Part shown: in pieces, positions 10,665-21,407 of the stretch
Numbering within the stretch: position 1 is the first letter of the stretch
How the letters are laid out: each line of letters begins with the position of its first letter
DNA from: Chamaelirium japonicum
Taxonomy: Eukaryota; Streptophyta; Magnoliopsida; Liliales; Melanthiaceae
Length of the DNA: 64,000 bases
NCBI GenBank assembly: GCA_947650365.1
Contig: OX393552.1
Span: 20,556,645-20,620,644, forward strand
Reading direction: 5' to 3'
Notes under the pieces: generated by a model
What the model was told of the DNA's origin: nothing
Database searches by the model: none
Seen by the model: only the letters and a program-made list of their open reading frames with translations
Program-made: the position numbers and the translations under genes

Positions 10665-12026
10665 TGTCTGTAAGACTAAAGTCGTGCACACTATTTTGCC
10701 TTAGCTTATTTTGCTCAAAATAGTGTTCAGCTAGACTAAAGTCGTACACACGACTTTCACAAGTCATGCGCACGATCCTAGTCAGCCACACACCATTTGA
10801 TGTCCACCTTAGCCCCACATGGGACTGTCCTATAGCACACTGACACATGGTCGCTCTTGCGCACGATTTGACTTAGAACATTCTGGAATGGTTAAGTCGG
10901 TTGACTCCTCCAATCCACTTATGCCACATGCGCACGATTGTATGGTCGTGCGCACGATTCTAGGGTTGTGCGCACGATTGTAGGGTCGTGCGTACGACTT
11001 GACTGAGACAAATCCTTAAAGATAATGATCTCTCTCTTGGTCTTAACCATCCACTTAAGGGCACCGTTGGGCTATAAATAGTCCACCCCTACACCCTTTA
11101 CCTACTAATGAGTATTTTGGTTTAGGAGAGGAATTAGAAGAGAGCTTTAAAGGTTTTAGTGAGTTCATCCATGAACTCCAGCTCCTCTCTTCTTCATCTT
11201 CTCTTCCTCTCTTCAACCTTCTACCCTAGATCAAATCTATAGAGGTTGGACTCACTACTTGTAAGGTCAATTGAGAGTCTTCTAACTCTTTGTGCTCATA
11301 CAAGTAAGAGAGGTCAAAGCTAATGAAGAATTTAAGGTGTCATCCAACACCTAGATCTTGATCTAGCCTTGGGGGTTTTGTTGGCTTGAGTTCTTTGAAG
11401 TTGCTAGGCTTAGAAACTTGTATCTAAGGTCTTCAAAGAGATCAAGATCACCTTCTACCTTAGTCACTTCTTAAATCCAAGTGTTCCTTTTGTTTTTCGC
11501 TTTGTTTTCTCCCTACTTCACTAATCACACACCGAGTGTGTTCCCACCGCCATGTGGAAAGCTCTTGCGAAAGCGCTCCGTGATGCCGTTCATGTCGAGC
11601 ACCCATAGCGACACCGCTTGCTTTGGGGACCTCTTTTGGAGTGGAAGCAAACGGAGAAGATGAGCGAAAAAGCAGGTACAAGAGTCAGCTTGGTGTAGTC
11701 ACTTTTAGCTTGCTTATAATCTTATTTGCTACTTCATTAGGGACGCTAAACTCCTCTGTGTGAACGGTTTAGGCCCTGTTTCGATTGGAGGATGGTTTTC
11801 ATCCCTGTTAAGGGTTTCTATCTCATAATTGCTTGTGTATGTCCTTTTGTATAATTTCTCGTTGATCATTACTCTTTACTTCCGCTAGCTTTAAATTGTG
11901 CGATCTAACTCGTGCTTGCATCTGCTCGTTATGGGGCACACCAACTAGCTTCATCTAGTTAGTTGTATAGTACCCGGTGCATAGCTAGCTAAGCATAACT
12001 TAGCTAAGGTAATTAGGAAATTTGCA
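10665..12026 (+). mobile_element. 5' LTR of a decayed copia-type element
   Basis: The right end ...TTTGCA is followed two bases later by the primer site, so the right boundary is well placed. The left boundary TGTCTG is a best guess. Inside are several copies of the short palindromic word GTCGTGCGCACGA (10,860-11,010) and a TATA box CTATAAATA at 11,072. No matching 3' LTR was found downstream. Confidence 0.6.
11072..11080 (+). promoter_or_regulatory. TATA box of the copia-type LTR
   Basis: GGGCTATAAATAGTCC is a near-consensus plant TATA element inside the LTR, oriented with the downstream gag remnant. Confidence 0.6.
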
Positions 12027-12028
12027 AT

Positions 12029-12040
12029 TGGTATCAGAGC
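12029..12040 (+). other. Primer binding site, initiator tRNA-Met type
   Basis: TGGTATCAGAGC is complementary to the 3' end of plant initiator tRNA-Met, the usual minus-strand primer of copia and many gypsy elements. It fixes the right end of the preceding LTR. Confidence 0.88.
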
Positions 12041-12340
12041 GAGTTTCTCTTCTCTTGGTGGAGCTAACACTCCTGGGGTAGGATCCATGAGATTGCCGAT
12101 CTATCGCATGTGATCAACTTGTCGTATACGTACAAGCGCTTTGGTGTGTGTAACCCCATTTAGGGTTTTGCGAAGCATATTACATATCTTGCTTTATGTG
12201 TGGGGACCCTCTTTAGGGTGTTCTTGTTTACCCACCCTATTAGGGTTTTGTCTTTACCCATCCTTTTAGGGCTTATCGTTGTGCCCCTTCATTTAGGGCG
12301 TGTGTAGTGTGCTTTTTTATGTTTTGCGTTTCTCTTCGTG

Positions 12341-14660
12341 ATGGATTCACGAAGGGAAGAGAGTGCCATTAACAAGCCTCCTTTGTTGAATGGCACAAAT
12401 TACCTTCATTGGAAGGCAAAGATGATTGCCTTCCTTTGAGGGATGAGTGAAGAGGTATATATATGTGTGCGGGATGAATGGTCCGCACCCATACTTCTTG
12501 TGTCGGAGGACGGGGTTGTTAAGGAGTGCCCCAAATCTTTTGAGGAGTAGGGTGATAGAGAGCAAATTATATGCACAGCTAACCAACGCGGTTTGAGTAC
12601 CATTCACTCGGATATGAATAAGTGCGAGTTTTGTCGGATTTCAATTGCCCAAACCTCGAAAGAGGCTTGGAATATTTTGATTACACCCATGAGGGTACTT
12701 CTTCTGTGAAGGAAGCCAAGCTCCAACAGCTCTCATCTCGTTTTGAGGGCTTGGTGATGGAGGAGGAGAAATCTTTTGATGACTTTTATTCCAAGTTGAA
12801 TGATATCATCAACTCCTTCTTTACTTTAGGCAAGTGGGTGTCTAATAATAAGATATGTCTTAAGATCCTTAGGTCTCTTCCGGAACGGTTCATGGCGAAG
12901 GTTACAGCTATTGAAGAGACCAAGGACCTTTACAAGTTCATTCTCGAAGAGCTTGTCGGCAACCTTCGCACCTACGAGTCCAACTTTAGGGCACCCTCCA
13001 ATAAAGGCAAGTATATTGCTTTTAATGGTTTGAATAGCGAGGGGTCCTCTTTGGATATGGTAAAATGACTGCCATGATCTCCTCCCGTTTTGAGAGTTTC
13101 ATGAAGCAACTTGGGGAGGAGTTTGTGCGACGGAATGATGCTCATCAGGACCATGTCAGGGCATTCTGGGGTGACATGGGGAAGGATCTTCCTGTGGAAA
13201 AGACCAATATTGTTTCTCCTTCAAAGGAGAGTGGGTAAGACCCTACCGAATGTGAGTTTGCTCACGTGTCAGCTTTTGTCTCTTCTTTAGGTTCTCTTGG
13301 AAGAATTTCTTCCCCCTCACCGTAGAGTGAGTCTAGTGAGAGCGAGTGCGACCATGGTGAATACCATGGGGATTTTAGCTTGCCCTCCATGTGCACTTTT
13401 GTCATGGAGGAGGCCGATAGAGTTCGGAAGCTCAACAAGGAGCTTGAGAAGTGTGTGTGTGCCTTAGCCTCTAAGAAGGAGATTGTCCTTAAGGAAAGTG
13501 AGGAGGCATGTGTTCTCACTCGAGAACAATGCTCAAAAACTTTAAACCTTAAGGAGAAGGTAAGGTTTCTAGAAGCCAAACATGCCCAAGAGGCTTCTTG
13601 TACTATTGAGACAAGCGCCTTGATGATCTTCTCAAAGTTGAGAAAGGTGAGAAGGAGGCCGCTTTGGCTAAGGTTGAGACATTGGAGAAAGCATTAAATG
13701 ACTATTCATTGAAGATTCATAAAATTGATGCTAGCTCCATTCACTTGACTAAATTTTTGGATATCCAAAAGCATGTCCACGACAAACGTGGTATTGGTTA
13801 TGGTAGCAAAAATAATACCTCCACCATAGTTCATACCATATTTGCTAATACCTCTTGTCTTCCCATTACTAAGAGCATTAATCCTATTACTTCAACTCAT
13901 TTGGCCTCTTTTGGCAAAGGAGTATATGTGTTCTTTTGGTATGAGAATAAGGGATCACCTTAAGGACTTTTGCTTTAGCCTTTGGGGGAGGTATGTTGTG
14001 GAAGCTTTTAGGAGAAGACAGTCAGTGAGGGGGAGTGATTTTGGCAAGTCTAGCACCTTACATGAGGAACCAAAGCTTGCTAAAGGGAAAGTCTTTATTA
14101 GAAAGTCTAGTGTCACTTACGTACTCCCATACTCGTGAGAGCTTCATACCCACTTGCCATTTTTGTGGTGAGAAGGGGCATATCCGCCCTCGTTGCTTCA
14201 AGTTAAAGAAGCTCTCTAGTCCTTTATCCTCGTATTTTGATTTCTACAATCACCATGGGGTAGATATGGTTGAATATTTGACTACACCTAGAAGAGGTGT
14301 TAGTCTTCATTCTCTGCCAACGTTAGGCGTGTCTCATTTTGACCCATACCAGGGTCATTTTTGATGTCCTCCTTTCCCTCATTCATCTTTTGAGGTAAAG
14401 AGTTTTGGTTCTTCGCCCAAAAGGCGAGGTATTTTTTTATCTCCTTTACCCATATCTTCACATGCTCGTGTCCCGAAGGGTACTTCTAAGTGGGTTAGGA
14501 ATGATATTTTACACACTGTCCGAGGCTCACAGCTTGAGGGATTTCTAGGAGTCACACCTCCTAAATGTCACACCACAGCATTAAAATCGCCTCTTACTTC
14601 TTGTATTGATATTCCTATTCCTTACAACCTTCGTGAGTCAATGAAGAAGGTTGAAGCCAC
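12341..14660 (+). pseudogene. Copia-type gag remnant (gag-only element)
   Basis: From the ATG at 12341 the frame reads PPLLNGTNYLHWKAKM, the usual copia gag start. After stops it continues in another frame (12622-13068) as KEAKLQQLSSRFEGLVMEE and KICLKILRSLPERFMAKVTA, a UBN2/Retrotran_gag region. A coiled, Lys/Glu-rich stretch follows at 13,380-13,700, and a CX2CX4HX4C zinc knuckle CHFCGEKGHIRPRC at 14,155-14,196. Stops and frame changes make it non-functional. No protease, integrase or reverse transcriptase follows, so it was either a gag-only non-autonomous element or has lost pol. Confidence 0.75.
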
Positions 14661-15849
14661 ATGAGTTCCTAAGAAAATTGTGAACCCTGTAGCTTTCCCT
14701 CCTCTTTGACTTCCATCCCTTGTATCAATTATTTTTTTGCTCTTGCTCTTACTCTCTACCACTCTCATAAGCATGTTTGAGTGTGTTTTTCTTGCACCAT
14801 TTTTATATTTTATAAAAAACCAAAAAAATTAGGTGATTGTAGTTTTGTTTTTGTTTGAGCTCATTGAAAAACTTTTATGCTTTAGCTTGTATGCTTATGT
14901 TTTATTTTAGGGGTTTTGTTTTACAATTCTAGATGGATAGGATTCTAAAGTACTTTTAGTCTTGTAGATTATTTTGAAATATCCTAGGTTTCTACTATGC
15001 TCGTATGAACATCATTTGTTGCAATATTAGTGTGTTATTATACTTAATTTAATTGACTTGTCATTTTTTCAAGCTTACTAGAATAGACTAAGTTGCTTAG
15101 TATTCAAAATGTGATTAATGTCTAAACTCTTACTAGTATTAGTATTGATGATAGTTTGTTTATGCCTAACTAGTGAATCTATATCCATGCACATCATACT
15201 CAAATAGTTTCTAATAGTTGAATCCATACATGAACGTATATTTTGTTTATATGGAAATCTCGAGGATATGACCCGAGAGGCGATAAGCCTGGTACCCAAA
15301 GTCAACTGGCTTAGAGCTATCGGTCACTTCCTACTCATTTATTTATAGGGATTTCAATTTTAATCATTATTAGTTCAATGAATCAAGTCGACCCCTTTGC
15401 TCGTGCAACGGCCCTAATTTCGTATTGATCGTTCTTCCGGAGGCTTGAACTTGATACACAAGGGCAGTAGCTTCATGTCTTCAACATTGTCATCATTAAT
15501 GCTTCCTCTAAAGATTGGACTCCAAAAAGCCATCTCTTCCCTCTCTTCCATGATTCTAACTCTGGCCATAGGTTGCTAGCTATACAGATGGAAGAGACTA
15601 GGGAACAAGGAATATGAGGGAAATTCCCCACATTGACATAGCCTCACTCTATCCTCTACTCATTCTAAACATTTACTTTAAAAACCCAAAAACTAGACTA
15701 TGATAGAATCTAATCTTCTCTCACCAAGGATTATTCTCTACGAAAATATTTTTAATAGCCATTTTCATAAATCCCTTTTATATTCGCAATGTCCAATGAT
15801 TCCATGCACTTAGGTAGTTACCCAAAAAGTCCTTCATATCCATTAATAA
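14661..15849. other. No recognisable gene; AT-rich spacer
   Basis: This 1.2-kb stretch may include the 3' end of the gag-only element but shows no LTR copy, no ORF of note and no repeat ends that I could place. Confidence 0.6.
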
Positions 15850-16515
15850 ATGTCTGGCACCACCCACTAGGGGATAGGACTCATCAGGGAGTTGGCAAAG
15901 CAAGTGATGCTTTGATGAGGAGGTTGTGGGTTCAACACTTCCTCCCTTCGATTTACTCATAAGTGAAGTGGTAATTGCCTAGTGGGTCGGGCTTAGGGGT
16001 GTCAACGGGTCGGGTCGGGTCGTGTCCAAAACCCCTAGACCCGGATCTGACCCATTTAGCTAATCGTGTCTAGATCCTAAACCCGTACCCGACCCGCTAA
16101 TAAACGGGTAGACCTGATAAGACCCGTTTATCGCACGGGTCTATTCAGTTGACCTGATCCGACTCGACCCAATGACCCGCTGGTACTATATATAACAGTA
16201 TCGGATTGCGGGTAGACCTGACCCGACACGATCCGTTGAATATTGAACGGGTCTTCCCGGGTCTACCGTGTCCAGACCCTAAACACGGACCCGATCCTTT
16301 TATTAAACGGATCTATCGTGTCGACCCGTTTACAACCCGAACCCATTTAGTTCTGATTCAGGCCCGCTAACTTTGTGTCGGGTCTGCCGTGTCGGGTCCG
16401 AAATTGCCAGCCCTAATCGGGCTTTACTCCGGAGGGATTTGTCCGAACTTGACATGAGCCATTGCCCGAAAGGTTTCGGGACACCCATCGATCTGACAAA
16501 AAAAAAAAAAAAAAA
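15850..16515 (+). mobile_element. tRNA-derived SINE, split by a MITE
   Basis: Left of the MITE, GAGTTGGCAAAGCA resembles a pol III box A and GTGGGTTCAACACTTC a box B, about 40 bp apart as in tRNA-derived SINEs. Right of the MITE the sequence runs on as GGGCTTTACTCCGG... and ends in a 17-base A run at 16,499. Removing the MITE leaves a SINE body of roughly 240 bp. The left end is approximate and no target duplication was confirmed. Confidence 0.55.
15994..16415. mobile_element. hAT-type MITE, CGGGTCGGG-rich, 422 bp
   Basis: The termini TAGGGGTGTCAAC and the complement of TAGGGCTGGCAAT are inverted repeats of a widespread plant hAT MITE type whose inside is full of CGGGTCGGG and GACCCG words. 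The flanks GTCGGGCT (15,986-15,993) and ATCGGGCT (16,416-16,423) are an 8-bp target duplication with one mismatch. It sits within the SINE. Confidence 0.85.
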
Positions 16516-16706
16516 TTTGTTGGCACCTAAAACCCTTTATCCTTTGTCCAAGTACAGAATATTCTGCACAACAGGTGCAAGTCCCTTACGAAATGTTCTC
16601 GTTGACTTTCGTTTCAGATGTCACTACATGAAATGACAGTGTAGTGATTAGTGATGGAAATGTTATGGTTTCATAAGTGTATGAGTACTTATGAATCATG
16701 ATGGCA

Positions 16707-16971
16707 TCTATACTATATACTAAAATGGAAGCCTTTCTCCCGTGTTGTGACACGTGTATGTCTTTTAAATCCATTTAAAAGCTACTATAAAGATGATAAA
16801 TTTTCATTCAATGACATTTAATGATCATTTGATGTTAATCTCTCTCTCTCTCTCTCTAACAAGTGAATCATACTAACTTCAGATTTCACACTTCTTTGAA
16901 CAGTTGCGATGTCGTCTTTACCAAATGGCGTGCATCAAGCACATTCGGGCATTGCCCGGGTTTCTTACTAG
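16707..16971 (+). mobile_element. Non-autonomous Helitron, 265 bp
   Basis: It begins TCTATACTATATACTAAAA, a common plant Helitron 5' end, and ends CTAG preceded by a hairpin CGGGCA-T-TGCCCG (16,946-16,958) twelve bases upstream. The insertion lies between an A (16,706) and a T (16,972), with no target duplication, as expected of Helitrons. A CT microsatellite (16,838-16,857) is internal. There is no Rep/helicase, so it depended on another element. Confidence 0.82.
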
Positions 16972-17193
16972 TTGCTACTAAGCTTCACCTCTTTCCCAAG
17001 AGATTGACATAAAATTCAATGTCCTAGTCACTGAAAAGTTGCAAAGATGCCCTTTTTTGGATCTAAAAGAAAAAGACATCACAGTTTTGAACAACGTTAT
17101 ATCCATTAATTTCGGGCTCGAGTTTCATCATCTTTCTAGAGAGAGAATGTGTAATTGTTTTGTCCCTGATTGGAGCGTTCACGATGTTTGCTC

Positions 17194-18139
17194 TGTTAAA
17201 TGTGTGTTTGAAAACCACACAAACCCATGTGGGATTTAGTCCCATGTCGATAAAGAAAAAAATACTCTACCAACTTAAAAAGATTCTCTCTTTCCTCTTA
17301 CTAGTCATCACACAAGAGTAGAGGCTCCATACGTTCACACGCGTGCGCGTGGGCCATGCCAAGCCGGGACGGGCTTGGGCTGGGCAGCGCGTGTGTGTGC
17401 GCCCGTGGACTCTAATACGATAGCACATCTGAAAGAAACTGGTCCGCACCTGTCTTATTTTTAATTTTGCTTTTAAAACTTTCATTTATCATTTTTCTTT
17501 TGGGCTACTAGCCGTTGATGCATGCTAGTCGGTACGAGCTAGCTCTCTGCGAGCTGTAACGAGTGGGGTTAATGGGCTTGATCACAGCCCACGATTAGCT
17601 TACCTCTTTCAGCCTCACATTAACAGTCCGAGGCCTATATAAGGCCCAGTGTAGCCATGGAAAATGTACACTCCGAATTTCGGACTTATTTATGTCTTTC
17701 TCCCCCACTCTCTTGGATCGAGCTTGTGCTGCGGTGCTGCCTCTTTGCTCTGAGAGGATCTGCTCCTGTTTCGAGTCTAGCTGGGTTCCTGAAAGTCTTT
17801 GAGATTCGCAAAGCTTTTTTAAAGTCGTGTCAACGAGAAGGAGGTCACCTGACCGGGGTCGTCGTATCTCCGAGATCCGTTGCCACAAGACCGGCACGAA
17901 AGGGGCAATAAGATTCTTGGGACAACGCCTAGCGCGCTTCAGCCATTAGGCCAGAGTTTCTAACTCTATTTATTTGCTATTATTAGATCTTTGTTAGTAT
18001 TATTAGAATTATTAACTTACTCAATCACCTATTAGTTGTTATTAGTTGCGCGGTTGCTATTAGTTGCAAAAATCATTTTCTACAAATCTAATCAAAGGCA
18101 TATACTTTTAGTAAAGACTAAAAAGTCGTCCCCTTAACA
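17194..18139 (+). mobile_element. 5' LTR of decayed Ty1/copia element
   Basis: The LTR starts TGTTAAATG and best ends CTTAACA, giving the TGTTAA/TTAACA inverted ends of copia LTRs. It has a TATA box (CTATATAA, 17,635-17,642). A degenerate primer-site-like TGGTATTTGAGC lies about 70 bp further right, so the end position carries some doubt. No 3' LTR is present: the element is cut at the satellite. Confidence 0.6.
17635..17642 (+). promoter_or_regulatory. TATA box of copia LTR
   Basis: GGCCTATATAAGGCCC within the LTR, oriented with the downstream gag. Confidence 0.55.
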
Positions 18140-18369
18140 TTTCACTGCCTACGGTGTCTAGAAAGGCTTGACAAGCCAGAATTAAATTACCCAAGGTAGC
18201 TTGGTATTTGAGCAAGCTTAGTATTCCACCTCCTACCTGTAGCTCATCTGGTCGTTAGGATTTGAAAATTTCATTTGGACTTCTAAAAGTCAAATCTATT
18301 CAATTGTGCTTTCAAATTGACAAAACTTTTTTTCAATCCATATATTTCTTCACCTCAATACTGTTTGAA

Positions 18370-18545
18370 ATGGTCTCACCAAACTGTGAAACCTTTAGTG
18401 CCAAACCCGAGAAGTTTGATGGGTCTAACTTCAAGAGATGACAAAACCAGATGCAATTCTGGTTAACCATACTTGGGTTACTATCAGCCATAGGTGAAAC
18501 TGTTGTAGCTCGTGTGTCCTTAGCGTGGAATTTCTGTATTAACAT
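18370..18545 (+). pseudogene. Copia gag, N-terminal fragment
   Basis: The ATG at 18370 opens MVSPNCETFSAKPEKFDGSN, then after a stop QMQFWLTILGLLSAIGE, the typical copia gag beginning. The frame is lost at about 18,545, near where an insertion carrying a solo LTR starts. Confidence 0.7.
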
Positions 18546-19076
18546 TAATAAAGATGGCTTTGGTTATTGCTTTAATTAGAATACTACTCTGATGTATGAT
18601 AATACTCTCATATAATAAAAGGACCCTAGGGAACACAGTAGGCCATTGAGGCGCATGGAAGACCAATACTTAAGAGACCCAGTGGACCAGTTCTGTGTAG
18701 ACCTAGAACTAGTTCACAGCTTAAGTGATGCTAATCGCTTCACCGAGAACAAGCTATTGGAAGGTAGAGGATGTGGTGAAGTCTCCACCACGGGAATGTG
18801 GGATTCCCATTCACCTGACCAAGCACGATGATCGTGTTGAACATGAACCAAAATGGTGCACAGTTCAGTGATTCAGACACTGGTGCAGAAGCCGTTTTAC
18901 TACTATAGATAATCCGTCCTTAACCCTGAGGGACCATGTACACTGGGCCAACCAGTTGTGTGGTGCTTTGATGTGCCAACGTGTGCGGACCTTCCATAGT
19001 CCAATACCACGGTACGTTGGGTTATGCGGCTGGCGCTTGAGTGACATGTAATCCCTACAAGTTATCCGACGTCCAG
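18546..19076. other. Unassigned sequence inside the copia gag
   Basis: This sequence is foreign to the gag reading and joins directly to the left end of the LTR at 19,077. It may be internal sequence of the inserted element. One 61-codon open frame on the plus strand matches nothing known to me. Confidence 0.4.
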
Positions 19077-20455
19077 TGTTGGATGTGTGTGTTTTGATGA
19101 GTCAATCTGTCCACACAGTTAACCCAGGTCTGGTGGTTGTCAGTGTGACTGACGACGTTTCGGATGCTAGGCATAGCACCGAAAGGTGTGTGGTGTTATA
19201 GATGACAAGTCATCAAACCCTAGTCAGATGATCGATCGGGATCTGACGGTGCTCCCCACCGCCCGAGTCGTATCATGGCACCAGTAATAGAAGGGACTGA
19301 GGATTATCGGAGTATAGTAGAGAACAGGGTTACGAGGGAGTAACATAAGTTAAGGATCACTAGAGTTCAACTCGCGTCGCACTCTGGGTGGCTACGCGGG
19401 TTAATCGGATTAGGACTGATTAACAGAACTTTCGGTGTGTCACCGGAACAGTTAATCAGGGATCCGGTTGCAGCTAGAGATCCCGAACCCTGAAGGTTCC
19501 ACCCTGTCGTTGCGTATAGAAATTGTTCCCCGACCTAGTTGGATACGTTGGATGCGAAGTAGCGCGATGGAGCGCAAGCCCGGAGCCTAAGAACCTAATT
19601 CACATGTATTACGGGTTGTAGGGGTATTTTAGTAAATACTGAAATATGGCTCAGAACACGTTGAATATAGATCTTAGAATGAGCGGAATAATTCCAGGAG
19701 CTCATAGGCGCTGACAGAACTCGATTCCGAGTAGCGCACCTCACTCAGTCTCTCTTTCACTTTTCCACTTTTCGTGAAGGGCGTTTTCGTCAAGGCTTCA
19801 CGATAGACACTGGAAATCCCTAAAAACCACCCCCCCTCTATCCTTATCCTACTAGGGCCGGCCCTAGCCTCCTTGGAGCCATGGGAGACCGGCCCTATAT
19901 AGGAATATGGAGAGGGAGGGGCCGACCATAAGGTTCCCTCTCCTCTAGAAAATCCGACCCCCCCTTTAGCTCCTCCTTTGTGGTTTCGGCCAAGGAAAAG
20001 AGAGGAAGAAGAAGGGAGAAGGAAGAGGAAGGAAGGAGAAGGAAGAAAGGAGAAAGAGGAGGAGAAAATCTCACGACTCGCCATCGTCTTCGCAACGGAT
20101 TCCTCCGTCGGCTCGTAATCCCTGCACTCAGTGACGGGATTTCGAGGATTCTTCAATTCGCAAAGGACAAGGTGCTATCCGACAGTTTCCCTTGCGATTC
20201 AAGTGCGGTTCTTTATCGTTCAGTCATCTCCGGATCATAGATCCATAAGGTATGATGAATCTAAACACCTAACTAGATACATTCATGTCTTCCGTAGATC
20301 GTAGTATGCCTCTAGGGTGTCCGCACATATGCTAAGATCGTAGATTTGCATGTAGATTGTTTTATAGCGAAATTGTAATGAAACATACACCGTATGATCT
20401 TTGGATCTTTCTTTTGCTTTCGCTGTGACTCTGATTAGCGGATCAAATTCCAACA
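19077..20455. mobile_element. Solo or remnant LTR inserted in copia gag
   Basis: The 1,379-bp segment starts TGTTGGATG and ends ATTCCAACA, with perfect 7-bp inverted ends TGTTGGA/TCCAACA as in copia-type LTRs. A TATA box (CTATATAGG) lies at 19,894. The gag of the host element is interrupted here. Flanking 5-bp sequences do not match, so it is either a remnant with some internal sequence on its left or a decayed solo LTR. Confidence 0.6.
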
Positions 20456-20559
20456 GAAACTGCATTAGAGTTTCTAGTGGGTTAAGCCAAACTTGTTGTA
20501 CCCAATCCTTCACTTCCCAATCTGACTCCGAACCATCTTCTGACATTCCCACTAGGACC

Positions 20560-21407
20560 GTAGAAGAAATCAACTACCATGGCCTTCATAGGATCCTAGG
20601 GGCTCTAGATAATACTGGAGTAAAGCGCTTCAAAGTGTCAGACTTCAACAAGTTCAAGGTAAACCCATGAATGATCAGATTCATAAATTTGAGAACCTAG
20701 TTAAACACCTAAGGACTAATGGTTCCATCCTTAATGAAACCTTCAAAATAGCTTACCTTATAGACAAACTATCCACTTCTGGGTCAGAGTTTTTCAAGTA
20801 CCTAAGTCATCCCCAAGGTGACCTAACTCTAACTCAAGTTCTAAACTCAATTAGAATTAAGGAGCAATATAGGCTCAGGGAAAAAGGATCCTCTGAAACC
20901 AAACCCAAGGTAAATAATATAGAGAGTCAACCATCCAAATCATTCCAAAAACTTAAATATAAGTTTCAAAAGAAACCTTTCCACTTTAAGCCTAAGCCTT
21001 ACACTAGAAAGCCCTACCATAGCAATCACAATCCAAACCATCCCAAGGACCAAAAAAAGGAAGGAGTGCGTTGTTGCTACGTCTGTAGTTGGACCAATCA
21101 CAAGATTAACCAATGCTTCTGCAAGAAGACATCGTCGCCTTCAAATCCAAGTAGGAATGGTCCAAAACCGCCCGATTCCCAAGTTAATATTGTGACCTCT
21201 GGAGCTGGCTCTTCTGGGACCGCTTTCAAGTCTGTTCTCTTCAACCATAAAATTAATATGACATTTCAAGCATTTGATTGGTGGATTGACACCAGAGGTA
21301 ATATTCATATTTGCTCTGATCAATTTTTATTTTTCACCTATCAGATCTCAGGTGGAGGAGCTGTAAGTATGGAGAATAATACTGAGACTCTTGTGCTAGG
21401 GATATGA
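20560..21407 (+). pseudogene. Copia gag C-terminal part and protease remnant
   Basis: The reading resumes with TVEEINYH and FKVSDFNKF, then from 20,667 INDQIHKF-type gag text (HKFENLVKHLRTNGS, TLTQVLNSIRIKEQYRL). A zinc knuckle CYVCSWTNHKINQC (CX2CX4HX4C) is at 21,075-21,116, lacking the usual glycine. The protease site is WWIDTRGN in place of the expected WWIDTGAN, so the catalytic Asp-Thr-Gly triad is broken. About 60 residues of gag after HRILGAL appear deleted relative to related elements (from family knowledge). Confidence 0.78.

Noticed and set aside
19674-20156. 160-codon minus-strand frame rich in Ser/Leu/Phe
   Set aside because: It lies in the remnant LTR over an A/G-rich stretch and shows no domain.
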